Shown here in pieces: positions 1 through 8,266 of a stretch of DNA of 64,000 nt (positions are counted from its first letter, which is position 1; each line of letters opens with the position of its first letter). The translations under genes and the position numbers were made by a program. The notes beneath the pieces were generated by a model. The model was not told the origin of the DNA. It saw only the letters and a program-made list of their open reading frames with translations, and ran no database searches. The stretch is from Lachnospiraceae bacterium. Lineage in GTDB: Bacteria > Bacillota > Clostridia > Lachnospirales > Lachnospiraceae. The stretch lies in NCBI GenBank assembly GCA_017449075.1, contig JAFSKG010000013.1:31912-95911 (forward strand), in the 5' to 3' direction.

Positions 1-639
1 ATTGCATGTATAATTACCACAACCGGAATCGGCACAGAACTTGTATCTGCAATTGTTGGTTTATCTAAAGGCAACATCCTAATAGGTATGTTTCTAACTA
101 TGATAACTTGTATAATACTCGGTATGGGTGTTCCTACTACAGCCAACTATGTAATTATGGCTACAACATGCGCACCTATATTAATCGGGATGAATATGAA
201 TGCATTTGCGGCACATATGTTTGTATTTTACTTTGGAATAGTTGCAGATATCACCCCTCCAGTTGCACTTGCAGCATATGCAGGTTCTGCAATTGCAAAT
301 GCATCACCAATTAAGACTGCAATCAATGCTACGCTTCTTGCAATTGCTGCGTTCATAGTTCCATACATCTTTGGTCTTAACCCTGCAATGCTATTTATTG
401 ACACTAACCCAATTGAAGTTATCGTGATAATCATCACTTCACTTGTCGGAATCTTCGGCGTGTCAGCTGGTATAAGAGGTTTCATAATTAGACATATGAA
501 TCCATTGGAAAGAATTCTTATCATTATAAGCGGACTTTTACTTATCTACCCTGGAATAATTACAGATGTAATCGGACTTGTTACGATCGCTGCACTCGTG
601 GCAATACAGAATAAAACTAAAAAGAAGATTCTAATCTAA
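1..639 (+). CDS. TRAP transporter fused permease, C-terminal part (5' end outside window)
   Basis: The frame is open from base 1, so this is the last 212 residues of a longer protein. It is an integral membrane protein with several hydrophobic helices and the motif GMGVPTTANYV, followed by a stretch ending in ADITPPVALAAYAGSAIA. Both are hallmarks of the large (DctM-type) permease, especially the fused 4TM-12TM form of TRAP transporters, which import small organic acids using a sodium gradient and a periplasmic-type binding protein. The substrate cannot be told from this fragment. It converges on rpmB and ends just before a shared hairpin terminator. The tail is basic (KTKKKILI). Membrane location and family are secure; fused form is likely, as the last 60 residues add further helices. 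Confidence 0.85.
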   Translation: MACIITTTGIGTELVSAIVGLSKGNILIGMFLTMITCIILGMGVPTTANYVIMATTCAPILIGMNMNAFAAHMFVFYFGIVADITPPVALAAYAGSAIANASPIKTAINATLLAIAAFIVPYIFGLNPAMLFIDTNPIEVIVIIITSLVGIFGVSAGIRGFIIRHMNPLERILIIISGLLLIYPGIITDVIGLVTIAALVAIQNKTKKKILI

Positions 640-655
640 TAAAAATATATCAAAT

Positions 656-685
656 AAAAAAATGCACTTCATAGTGCATTTTTTT
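656..685. terminator. Bidirectional intrinsic terminator
   Basis: A near-perfect hairpin with arms AAAAAAATGCACT (656-668) and AGTGCATTTTTTT (673-685) around a 4-base loop lies between the converging TRAP permease and rpmB genes. The A and T tracts flank the stem on both sides, so it can end transcription from either direction. The T tract overlaps the last codon region of rpmB. Confidence 0.85.
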
Positions 686-869
686 ATGCTCTTTCAACTT
701 TACCTGAGCGAAGGCATCTAGTACATACATAGCATTTCTTATTTCCTTCTTCAGTCTTTATAGTTACGTGTTTAAGATTAGCTTTGAATGTTCTATTTGA
801 TTTTCTGTGAGAGTGACTAACGGCATTGCCAAATTTCACTCCCTTTTCACAAACCGCACACTTTGCCAT
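684..869 (-). CDS. rpmB: 50S ribosomal protein L28
   Basis: Encodes a 61-residue basic protein, the usual size of bacterial L28, a component of the large ribosomal subunit. It starts MAKCAVCEKGVKFGN and carries two CxxC pairs (C4/C7 and C46/C49), so it is the zinc-binding form. The frame runs open 20 codons further upstream, but the ATG at 869 is preceded by GGAGGTGCC at proper distance and matches the family start. It is monocistronic, with its own consensus promoter upstream and a shared hairpin terminator downstream. Confidence 0.97.
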   Translation of the reverse strand: MAKCAVCEKGVKFGNAVSHSHRKSNRTFKANLKHVTIKTEEGNKKCYVCTRCLRSGKVERA

Positions 870-917
870 ACGGCACCTCCTATATATTATGAAAATATAA
901 TCTCTTGTGAGCAACTT

Positions 918-946
918 ATTATAGCACATTGAATGGCATTATGCAA
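918..946 (-). promoter_or_regulatory. Sigma-A type promoter of rpmB
   Basis: On the minus strand, TTGCAT and TATAAT are separated by exactly 17 bases. Transcription should start near 911, giving a leader of about 40 bases with the GGAGG site just before the rpmB ATG. Confidence 0.8.
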
Positions 947-960
947 GGAAAAATAGCAGC

Positions 961-1341
961 CTATGCATCGTAGCTATCTTTTATCTCCTCTATAGCCTCA
1001 TTAACTTCTGGGTCATGTGCCCCTCTTTTTGTCAGTTTATCAACCATATCAGGGATTATATCAAGCGCCTTTGAAATTGGATCTTGGTCACTTATACTTA
1101 TAAGCTTAGTAAAGCCATTTTGGATAATAAGGCAAGCAATTGGTTTTACTTTACATCCCATACCACCGGCGTCCTTCTCAGAACTAAAATCGCCAAATCC
1201 AGCCCCAACACTAGTTTCTAAAAATGGAATTATAGTTGTTTCTCCCACAGTATAAGGTTCTCCAACAACTTGCTGAGTATTAGCCACCGCAGCAACGCCA
1301 TCAAATACTGCCTTGATATTTTCCATAATCTTATTTTCCAT
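961..1341 (-). CDS. ytfJ: Sporulation protein YtfJ / GerW family
   Basis: A 126-residue cytoplasmic protein with the signature core of the GerW (YtfJ) family: a glycine-rich stretch with VGAGFG and GGMGCKVKPIACLII in the middle, preceded by VGEPYTVGETTIIP. In Bacillus the protein is made in the forespore and is needed for proper spore germination. Family members also occur in clostridia that are not seen to sporulate, so it does not prove spore formation. Its neighbour is a DUF2953 protein, the same pairing as ytfI-ytfJ in Bacillus, which supports the call. Good ribosome binding site (GGAGGAATACC). Last gene of the gmk operon. Confidence 0.9.
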   Translation of the reverse strand: MENKIMENIKAVFDGVAAVANTQQVVGEPYTVGETTIIPFLETSVGAGFGDFSSEKDAGGMGCKVKPIACLIIQNGFTKLISISDQDPISKALDIIPDMVDKLTKRGAHDPEVNEAIEEIKDSYDA

Positions 1342-1401
1342 GGTATTCCTCCATTTGAGAATATTATAAAATATAAGTTAACATTTTACAATATCTATTT
1401 A

Positions 1402-2193
1402 CTATTTCTTTTTAAATATAAAACTTCTGACCTTTTTATCAAATAACAAACTAAGAATTGGTCCAAATAATGTGATAAGTACTGGTCTACCTATAAAAGT
1501 AATTTTATAAATATTTTCATCTTGATTATCAAATCTAAGTCTAATGTCATCTCCCAAGAATGAATATAAAGGCGCAGCAAAAGCCATAATCATTCCTTTT
1601 CTATATGCGTCAGATCCATCATAACTTATATCAATTTTACACTTAGTTGGTTTTATTTTTTCAAGTACACTTATACCTTCAGCCACAAATCTTTTAATCA
1701 CATATATAAAATCTGTAGGAATTAAATTTTTAAACTTGTCTATAGCCTTGTCAAAACTATCAATCTTATTCTTCTTCTCGTCATCTGAAAGTTTCTCATC
1801 TTTTACACTTATATACTTCTTTTCATAATTCTTTGCACTTGAGAATAGTTTCTTCACTTCCTTTTTCCCACTTGCAACCTCTTTTTCTATATCTTTATTT
1901 TTTATAAAACCTGTATCAGATATACTTTCCTTTTTCTTTTTCTCTTTTTTTTCACTTGAGTCAACAAGTTTCTTATTAAACAAAGTGACAAGCAATCTGA
2001 ATTTTGGCTCAAAGTTTAATTCTGCCTTAAACTTAATAATTAAGTATCTAAAGTCAACTATATAACATTTATCATTCTTATCAGTTAGCTCAATCTTATA
2101 CTCAAATGGAATTATAAGCAACAAAAACAATATCAATGTAACAATCAACAAAATAACAAGAATTATAAATAATATTGTCCTCAAAATCATCAT
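1402..2193 (-). CDS. DUF2953 membrane protein (YtfI-like)
   Basis: A 263-residue protein with a strong N-terminal transmembrane helix (residues 4-29), then a soluble region with IELTDKNDKCYIVDFRYLIIKFK and a long lysine/glutamate-rich stretch (about 80-145), probably helical. The C-terminal part has the conserved block around KCKIDISYDGSDAYRKG. This is the DUF2953 family, found beside ytfJ in Bacillus (ytfI). The function is not known. The start overlaps the preceding pncC gene by four bases, so the two are translationally coupled. Confidence 0.8.
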   Translation of the reverse strand: MMILRTILFIILVILLIVTLILFLLLIIPFEYKIELTDKNDKCYIVDFRYLIIKFKAELNFEPKFRLLVTLFNKKLVDSSEKKEKKKKESISDTGFIKNKDIEKEVASGKKEVKKLFSSAKNYEKKYISVKDEKLSDDEKKNKIDSFDKAIDKFKNLIPTDFIYVIKRFVAEGISVLEKIKPTKCKIDISYDGSDAYRKGMIMAFAAPLYSFLGDDIRLRFDNQDENIYKITFIGRPVLITLFGPILSLLFDKKVRSFIFKKK

Positions 2194-2648
2194 TTGATTA
2201 TAGACCCTATATTTTCAAAAATAAATTCTGCAGTTTTATTTCTTACATCTTCACGAGTTCCTTTAATATTTAACTCATGAACTTTTACTTCATCAAGATA
2301 ATTTATACCAACATATACCCTACCAACCGGCTTATCATCACAGACTGTAGGTCCTGCATTTCCAGTTGTAGATATACATATATCTCTTCCAGTAGTCATT
2401 TTAAGCTTTACTACCATATCTTTCGCTACTTCTTTAGAAACTACTCCGTACTTATCTATAAGTCCTGCATCCACACCAAGTATTGACACTTTTGAGTCAT
2501 TTGAATATACTACAAAGCTTTCTTTCAATATCTTTGAGCTACCATCTACATCAGTAATCATCTTTGATATGAGCCCACCAGTAATTGACTCTGCGGTTGA
2601 TACAGTCAGTTCTCTTTCTATCATCTTTTTTACAACATCAGTGTACAT
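2190..2648 (-). CDS. pncC: CinA C-terminal domain protein, nicotinamide-nucleotide amidohydrolase
   Basis: A 152-residue stand-alone CinA C-terminal domain, with AESITGGLISKMIT near the N terminus and STTGNAGP later, both typical of the family. The enzyme deamidates NMN to nicotinate mononucleotide in the pyridine nucleotide cycle. Many Firmicutes have a full-length CinA with an extra N-terminal molybdopterin-like domain; that domain is absent here, and the start overlaps the pgsA stop by one base, so the short form is real and not a truncation. Cytoplasmic. Confidence 0.9.
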   Translation of the reverse strand: MYTDVVKKMIERELTVSTAESITGGLISKMITDVDGSSKILKESFVVYSNDSKVSILGVDAGLIDKYGVVSKEVAKDMVVKLKMTTGRDICISTTGNAGPTVCDDKPVGRVYVGINYLDEVKVHELNIKGTREDVRNKTAEFIFENIGSIIK

Positions 2649-3214
2649 TAATCTAAAAATACATCCTTACTTTTTATAATATAGTCTATAAGCGATATAA
2701 TAACAAATAATGTAGATAGATAAAACAATCCATAAGTTATGTAATATGCAAGGTTATTGATTTTATAAAAGTGAAAAAGAATTAGGACAAGTGAAACCAT
2801 CTGTGTAGAGGTCTTAAGTTTACCCCAGATAGATGCAGCAATAACAATTCCTTTCTCAAGTGCTATAAGTCTAATTGAAGATATAGTGAGTTCTCTAAGT
2901 ACAACTATAAGCGTGCAGAGATAATTAACTTCCTTGCTTTCTGTCAAAAGCATCATGGCAGTTATCACGAGCATCTTATCTGCAAGTGGGTCCATCAATT
3001 TTCCAAAATTTGTTATAAGATTTCTCTCTCTTGCAATTTTACCATCAAAGTAATCAGTAACTGAAGCTGCTACAAAAATAGCTGCAGCAATAGCACGATA
3101 TATATTTATTCCGTTGTAATGAACGCCATTTCCTAAAGTTCCAAGTACAAAAAAAACTATAAATATTGGTATTGCTATTACTCTTGACAATGTCAACTTA
3201 TTTGGTAAATTCAT
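2648..3214 (-). CDS. pgsA: CDP-diacylglycerol--glycerol-3-phosphate 3-phosphatidyltransferase
   Basis: A 188-residue membrane enzyme that makes phosphatidylglycerophosphate, the committed step to phosphatidylglycerol and cardiolipin. It has the CDP-alcohol phosphotransferase signature DG-x2-AR-x8-G-x3-D-x3-D, seen as DYFDGKIARERN then GKLMDPLADK, and about five hydrophobic helices. It starts MNLPNKLTLSRV, the usual start of PgsA. The position between rimO and pncC is common in Firmicutes. Confidence 0.95.
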   Translation of the reverse strand: MNLPNKLTLSRVIAIPIFIVFFVLGTLGNGVHYNGINIYRAIAAAIFVAASVTDYFDGKIARERNLITNFGKLMDPLADKMLVITAMMLLTESKEVNYLCTLIVVLRELTISSIRLIALEKGIVIAASIWGKLKTSTQMVSLVLILFHFYKINNLAYYITYGLFYLSTLFVIISLIDYIIKSKDVFLD

Positions 3215-3222
3215 ATAAACTC

Positions 3223-4515
3223 CTAAATAATTTCCCCCTCTAAATCATACCCACTGACTTTTGTAATTTCTACATTAACAAAACTTCCAGATATCAAATC
3301 TTCTTTAGTCTTTACTAGCACTTTATCGTCTATGTCTCTTGCATTAAAATAAGGTCTTACAAGATATGTGTTTTTAGGTTCTGCCAGCTTTCCCTCTACT
3401 ATAGAACTATACACATAACCCACTTTATCCCCATTTAATTCTTTAACTATACTTTTCTGCGCGTCTAACAATTTTTTTCTACGAAATTCTTTTATCTTTT
3501 CTGGAACTTGATTTGGTAAACTATATGACTTTGATAGTTTCTCTCTACTATATGTAAATACGCCAAGCTTATCAAATCTCATATCTTTTACAAATTCAAG
3601 CAATTCATTGAAATCAGATTCTGTCTCTCCAGGGAAGCCAACTATAAGTGTTGTTCGTATACATATATTTGGTATCTCAAATCTAAGTTTGTTAATTAGT
3701 TTTATTAGTTCTTCCTTAGTAGTCTTTCTATTCATAAGTTTAAGTATCTTGTTACTTGCATGTTGAATAGGCATATCTATATATGGTAACACTTTCTTAT
3801 TATTCTTTAATAGTGAAATCACAGAGTCATCTATTTCTTCAGGATAACAATATAAAAGCCTAATCCACTCAATTCCTTTAACCTTTGAAATCTCATTAAG
3901 TAGTGTAACTACTGGCTTTTCTTTGCCCAAGTCAAAACTCTCGCTATCCTTTACATCCGTGCCATATGCAAGTACATCTTGTCCTACAATATTTAATTCC
4001 TTAACTCCATTTTTGGCAAGTTTCTTTGTCTCTTTCACAAGATTTTCTATAGAGTTACTTTTGAATCTACCTCTTAGATAAGGTATGATGCAGTATGAGC
4101 AAAACTTATCACAGCCATCACAAATCTTCAAATAAGAAGAAAATGATAGGATGTCCGTCACCCTATCATTTTCACAATTTAAATCCTCGAGATACTTTGA
4201 AAGATTTAAAGATACATCTACATCTTTAAAAAGCTTATCATACTCACCGGTTTTATTATTTTCAGCAACAAGACAACCAAGTACAAGTATTTTCTTTAAA
4301 ACACCTTTCTTCTTCAAAGAAACGAGATATTTTATATAATTGATGCTTTCAGTTTTTGCATCCTTTATAAATGCACAAGTATTTATAATAGCAATATCAG
4401 CATCTTCTGGTCTTACAGCAATATCAAATTTATATTTGTCAATAAAAATTTTGAAAATCTTTTCAGAATCAACAGTATTCTTGTCACAACCTAAAGTTAT
4501 GAAACAGCATTTCAT
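3223..4515 (-). CDS. rimO: Ribosomal protein S12 methylthiotransferase RimO
   Basis: A 430-residue radical SAM enzyme that adds a methylthio group to an aspartate of ribosomal protein S12. The N-terminal MTTase domain opens with CCFITLGCDKNTVDSE. The radical SAM cluster motif is CDKFCSYCIIPYLRGR (cysteines in CxxxCxxC spacing), and a TRAM domain lies at the C terminus. Both 4Fe-4S clusters should be present. The order gmk-rpoZ-rimO-pgsA is common in Lachnospiraceae and relatives. It starts five bases after the rpoZ stop. Confidence 0.95.
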   Translation of the reverse strand: MKCCFITLGCDKNTVDSEKIFKIFIDKYKFDIAVRPEDADIAIINTCAFIKDAKTESINYIKYLVSLKKKGVLKKILVLGCLVAENNKTGEYDKLFKDVDVSLNLSKYLEDLNCENDRVTDILSFSSYLKICDGCDKFCSYCIIPYLRGRFKSNSIENLVKETKKLAKNGVKELNIVGQDVLAYGTDVKDSESFDLGKEKPVVTLLNEISKVKGIEWIRLLYCYPEEIDDSVISLLKNNKKVLPYIDMPIQHASNKILKLMNRKTTKEELIKLINKLRFEIPNICIRTTLIVGFPGETESDFNELLEFVKDMRFDKLGVFTYSREKLSKSYSLPNQVPEKIKEFRRKKLLDAQKSIVKELNGDKVGYVYSSIVEGKLAEPKNTYLVRPYFNARDIDDKVLVKTKEDLISGSFVNVEITKVSGYDLEGEII

Positions 4516-4520
4516 AATAC

Positions 4521-4745
4521 TTAATCTTCCGGTTCAATCTTTACTTCTTTATTTCTAATCTCATCTATAGCAATAGTCAAAGGATTCGCACCCTCTTCTA
4601 TTCTCTCGTCTTTCTCTTCAACCAATTGTCTCGCTCTTTTCGCAGCAGCAATTATAACAGTATATTTGCTCTTAATTTTCTCATTTTCATTCAAAATACT
4701 CTCATTTGCAATATTAATTAATTCTTGTCCTGATGGCTCAAACAT
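4521..4745 (-). CDS. rpoZ: DNA-directed RNA polymerase omega subunit
   Basis: A 74-residue protein, the size of omega, with the family core YTVIIAAAKRARQLVEEKD and a downstream NPLTIAIDEI segment. It stabilises the beta' subunit in RNA polymerase. The start overlaps the end of gmk by eight bases, the usual gmk-rpoZ coupling. Confidence 0.95.
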   Translation of the reverse strand: MFEPSGQELINIANESILNENEKIKSKYTVIIAAAKRARQLVEEKDERIEEGANPLTIAIDEIRNKEVKIEPED

Positions 4746-5367
4746 TGTATTCCTCCTTTATATCTCTTACTATTTTTTTTAATATATTTAAACTAGTAGC
4801 ATTTTTTGATTTATCATATTTGTTTTCCACTATTAATTGCAAATCTTCAATAGAATCTTCAATCTCCTCATTTACAAGTACATAATCATAATGAATGGCA
4901 TACTCGGCATCTACAATTGCTTGTTTAATTCTTTCTTCAATCTGTTCTATCGTCTCTCTCTTTCTACTAATAAGTCTTTCTCTTTGTGTTTTTGCATCTT
5001 TTGGAAGGAAAAACACTAAAATTGCTTTGTCATATATTTTTTTTACTTGTAAGGCCCCCTGCATCTCAATTTCTAAAATTACATTTTTTCCCTTTTCAAT
5101 CATATCTTTTACGTACTTTTTAGGGGTTCCATAGTAATTGTTTACATACTTAGCATACTCTAGAAACTCATTATTTTTTATCATTTCTTCAAACTTATCC
5201 TTTGAAATGAAGAAATAATCTTTTCCTTCAATTTCATTTCCTCTTTTTTCTCTTGTAGTTGCTGATATGGACAAAACAAAATCATCATATCGATTTACAA
5301 GTTCTTTGGCTATTGTTCCCTTACCAGCTGCAGATAAGCCTGAAATTACTAAAAGCTTGCCTTCCAT
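4738..5367 (-). CDS. gmk: Guanylate kinase
   Basis: A 209-residue enzyme converting GMP to GDP with ATP. The P-loop is GLSAAGKGT, a mild variant of the usual GPSGAGKGT, followed by the GMP-binding block STTREKRGNEIEGKDYFF and EYAKYVNNYYGTPK. First gene of a seven-gene operon running to ytfJ. It has a ribosome binding site (AAAGGAAT) and its own promoter reading out of the end of the preceding SGNH hydrolase gene. Confidence 0.97.
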   Translation of the reverse strand: MEGKLLVISGLSAAGKGTIAKELVNRYDDFVLSISATTREKRGNEIEGKDYFFISKDKFEEMIKNNEFLEYAKYVNNYYGTPKKYVKDMIEKGKNVILEIEMQGALQVKKIYDKAILVFFLPKDAKTQRERLISRKRETIEQIEERIKQAIVDAEYAIHYDYVLVNEEIEDSIEDLQLIVENKYDKSKNATSLNILKKIVRDIKEEYNV

Positions 5368-5384
5368 AAATATTCCTTTCTAAA

Positions 5385-5413
5385 ATTATAACATATCGTT
5401 AGAAAAGCATCAA
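5385..5413 (-). promoter_or_regulatory. Promoter of the gmk-rpoZ-rimO-pgsA-pncC-ytfJ operon
   Basis: On the minus strand TTGATG and TATAAT are spaced by 17 bases. The -35 box lies inside the last codons of the SGNH hydrolase gene. The predicted start is near 5378, so the leader is only about 10 bases, just enough for the AAGGA site. Confidence 0.7.
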
Positions 5414-6025
5414 TGCAGTACTAATTCTATCATATAGCACATCATAAAATACACTATTGTAATGTATCAAGTCAGGTTGTAAAAATGCTTTACTATTATA
5501 ATCTGACATATCTATATAAAATGCATTGGAATACTTTTTGGCAACATTTTTTAGTATATCATCATAATCGCTTGGCATATGAACATGTTTTGCATCACCA
5601 AATGCGTCCATATCATAGTCCATATACGTATGCAGAATTACTCTTTTATTCATAGACTTGCACTCACTGACAAGTTCTTCCATTCTATTCTTAAAATCTT
5701 CCAAAGTAACATGCTTATTACAATCATTCACACCTATTGATATAATCACTGTACTTGGTGCTGCTTTAATCGCCAATTTCATCATGTCATAATTCTCTTT
5801 TGTACTTTTGGCTGCTTCTGCATATATCAAAATGTTATAATCTTTTCCTGACTCATATGTAGCATAATATCCTGCATATGAATCCCCTGTTACCATTATC
5901 GTCTCTCCACTTCCATCTTTAGATGGGTAATAGAAAAAGAAAAAACCAAACGACGGCATAATCATAGTTACTACCAATACAAACACTATAATTATATTAA
6001 TAATATTTTTAAAACACTTATTCAT
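5399..6025 (-). CDS. Secreted or membrane-anchored SGNH/GDSL-type hydrolase
   Basis: A 208-residue protein with an N-terminal hydrophobic segment (residues 8-32) that is a signal peptide or anchor. Next come SGNH block I as VTGDSYAGYY (nucleophile Ser), a block with IISIGVNDC, and a C-terminal DLIHYN carrying the Asp-x-x-His dyad. Such proteins are esterases or acyl/acetyl hydrolases acting on envelope glycans or lipids; the substrate is not evident. It lies between hppA and gmk, after the hppA terminator, and its end contains the gmk promoter. Confidence 0.8.
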   Translation of the reverse strand: MNKCFKNIINIIIVFVLVVTMIMPSFGFFFFYYPSKDGSGETIMVTGDSYAGYYATYESGKDYNILIYAEAAKSTKENYDMMKLAIKAAPSTVIISIGVNDCNKHVTLEDFKNRMEELVSECKSMNKRVILHTYMDYDMDAFGDAKHVHMPSDYDDILKNVAKKYSNAFYIDMSDYNSKAFLQPDLIHYNSVFYDVLYDRISTALMLF

Positions 6026-6043
6026 CTATAACACTTAATAAAA

Positions 6044-6063
6044 GAGGCAGTATTGTCTGCCTC
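6044..6063 (-). terminator. Intrinsic terminator after hppA
   Basis: Perfect 7-base-pair stem GAGGCAG / CTGCCTC with a 6-base loop, followed on the minus strand by TTTTATT. It lies between the hppA stop and the SGNH hydrolase start. Confidence 0.8.
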
Positions 6064-6070
6064 AGTAAAA

Positions 6071-8149
6071 TTACATTCCAGCAAATCTTAAAAAGAGTGG
6101 TGCAAATACCAATGATACAATAGTCATAAGTTTAATTAATATATTGATTGAAGGTCCTGAAGTATCTTTAAATGGATCTCCAACAGTGTCACCTACTACT
6201 GCAGCTTTGTGAGTATCTGAACCTTTACCACCAAATGCACCTTTTTCTATATACTTCTTTGCATTGTCCCAAGCTCCACCAGCATTACTCATAAATATTG
6301 CCATACAAACTCCTGAAGCAAGACTTCCAGCAAGAACACCACCAAGTGCTTTTACTCCAAGGAATGGTACGCATCCTACTACTATAGGTACAAGGACTGC
6401 AAGAAGTCCTGGAAGAACCATCTCTCTGAGTGATGCATGAGTAGAGATTTCAACGCATCTCTTGTAATCTGCTTTTGCAGTTCCTTCTTTAAGACCAGGT
6501 ATTTGCTCCATCTGACGAACAACTTCAGTTACCATATCTCCTGCTGCTTTAGATACTGACTCCATTGTAAATGCAGAAAATAAGAATGGAAGCATAGCTC
6601 CTATCAAAAGTCCAACAACTGTATTTGGCTCCAATATATTAATACCACTTTCAAATAACTTAACTGCATTTGCATACGAAACGAAAAGTGCAAGTGCTGT
6701 GAGTGCTGCTGAACCAATAGCAAAACCTTTACCCATAGCAGCTGTTGTATTTCCAACAGAATCAAGTGTATCAGTAATTTCTCTCACAGACTCATCAAGT
6801 CCAGCCATCTCAGCTATACCACCTGCATTATCTGCAATTGGTCCATAAGCATCAACTGCAACTGTGATTCCAGTAGTAGAAAGCATACCTACTGCAGCAA
6901 GTGCTATGCCATAAAGACCACCTTGCATACCTGCTACTTGACTTCCAAAATTATAAGCAATGATTGTGGCAAGACATATAAGAACAATTGTTATCCAAGT
7001 TGACTTCATACCAACTGCTATGCCAGAAATGATAGTAGTTGCTGCTCCGCCCTTGCTTGATTGCTCAGCAATATGTTTAACTGATTTATAGTCTGCTGAA
7101 GTATAAACTTCAGTAATCTTTCCTATAATTACACCAACCAAAAGTCCAGCAATGATTGATATGCCATATTTTATATTTCCTAAAATTGTATTTGAGAATA
7201 AAAGTGCTGCAACTATAACAATAGCAGATGACACATATGTTCCTGTGTTAAGTGCTTTTTGTGGATTGCCATTGCCTCTTACAAATTGTGCACCTATTAT
7301 AGCAGCGATGATTCCTGATGCTGCAAGAATAAATGTAAAAATTACTCCTCTATTTCCAATAGCTGGTGCAGCAACAGAAAGTGTAATAGCAGAAATTATT
7401 GCTCCAACGTAAGACTCAAACAAGTCTGCACCCATACCAGCAACATCACCAACATTGTCTCCAACATTGTCTGCGATAACTGCAGGGTTTCTTGGATCAT
7501 CTTCTGGTAAGTCTTCTATAGTCTTTCCTGCTATATCTGCTCCTACATCAGCAGCTTTAGTATATATACCTCCACCAACTCTTGCAAAAAGTGCAATAGT
7601 TGATGCTCCTAATGAATAACCAGTCAATATTTCTGAATTACCTGTAGCAAAATATATTGCTGCACATCCAAGCAAACCAAAACCTACAACTGACATACCC
7701 ATTACAGAGCCACCACGAAATGCAACAAGTAGTGCTTTATTCATACCACCTGTCTTAGCTCCATTTGCAGTTCTTACATTTGCCTTGGTAGCAATGTTCA
7801 TGCCAAAGTATCCTGCTAAAATTGAAAAACATGCGCCAACCAAAAAACTAACTGCTGACAAAATGCCAGGTGCAGTACTAGTACTTGTAAACATCATTAT
7901 CGCGAAAAACAATACTACAATAACGACTGCTAATATTCTATACTCTGCAAACAAAAATGCCTTAGCACCTTCTCTAATGCTTGCAGATATTTCTTTCATC
8001 TTATCAGTGCCCTCATCTTCTTTTGATACCAAATTTGATAGCACAAATGCAAATAAAAGTGCCAATATTGCAACAATAATTACAACTAAAAGCGGCATTT
8101 TAATTACTTCCAATGTCAATTCTCCTGATTCAAACTTTAGAATGTTCAT
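6071..8149 (-). CDS. hppA: Membrane-bound ion-pumping pyrophosphatase (K+-dependent type)
   Basis: A 692-residue protein with about 15-16 membrane helices. It hydrolyses pyrophosphate to pump protons or sodium ions out of the cytoplasm. Seen: the PPi-binding region with DVGADIAGK and [20 protein letters not shown], and near the end [19 protein letters not shown]. The helix carrying [17 protein letters not shown] has Ala where K+-independent enzymes have Lys, so a K+-dependent enzyme is expected; many of these pump sodium. The frame opens 11 codons earlier, but the ATG at 8149 has GGAGG five bases upstream and is chosen. It has its own consensus promoter. Confidence 0.95.
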   Translation of the reverse strand: MNILKFESGELTLEVIKMPLLVVIIVAILALLFAFVLSNLVSKEDEGTDKMKEISASIREGAKAFLFAEYRILAVVIVVLFFAIMMFTSTSTAPGILSAVSFLVGACFSILAGYFGMNIATKANVRTANGAKTGGMNKALLVAFRGGSVMGMSVVGFGLLGCAAIYFATGNSEILTGYSLGASTIALFARVGGGIYTKAADVGADIAGKTIEDLPEDDPRNPAVIADNVGDNVGDVAGMGADLFESYVGAIISAITLSVAAPAIGNRGVIFTFILAASGIIAAIIGAQFVRGNGNPQKALNTGTYVSSAIVIVAALLFSNTILGNIKYGISIIAGLLVGVIIGKITEVYTSADYKSVKHIAEQSSKGGAATTIISGIAVGMKSTWITIVLICLATIIAYNFGSQVAGMQGGLYGIALAAVGMLSTTGITVAVDAYGPIADNAGGIAEMAGLDESVREITDTLDSVGNTTAAMGKGFAIGSAALTALALFVSYANAVKLFESGINILEPNTVVGLLIGAMLPFLFSAFTMESVSKAAGDMVTEVVRQMEQIPGLKEGTAKADYKRCVEISTHASLREMVLPGLLAVLVPIVVGCVPFLGVKALGGVLAGSLASGVCMAIFMSNAGGAWDNAKKYIEKGAFGGKGSDTHKAAVVGDTVGDPFKDTSGPSINILIKLMTIVSLVFAPLFLRFAGM

Positions 8150-8176
8150 ACTGCCTCCAAAAACATTAAAAATAAA

Positions 8177-8201
8177 AAGCAAAACAATCTCTGTCTTGCT
8201 T
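8177..8201 (-). terminator. Terminator-like hairpin between argS and hppA, inside the hppA leader
   Basis: Minus-strand arms AAGCAAGACA and TGTTTTGCTT (one G-T pair) with a short loop, followed by TTTATTTTT. It can end the long lepB-argS transcript. However, the hppA promoter lies just upstream of it, so the same hairpin forms the first 25 bases or so of the hppA mRNA. Confidence 0.7.
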
Positions 8202-8210
8202 ATTTCTTAT

Positions 8211-8239
8211 ATTATATCAAAATAGACATCTTTAGTCAA
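8211..8239 (-). promoter_or_regulatory. Promoter of hppA
   Basis: Minus-strand TTGACT and TATAAT with a 17-base spacer. Transcription should begin near 8204, at the edge of the hairpin at 8177-8201. Confidence 0.8.
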
Positions 8240-8266
8240 TAATTCAAGACATTTTATCTCTATAAA

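Noticed and set aside
870-929. 20-codon upstream extension of L28
   Set aside because: It spans the promoter -10 box; the ATG at 869 has a strong ribosome binding site and matches L28.
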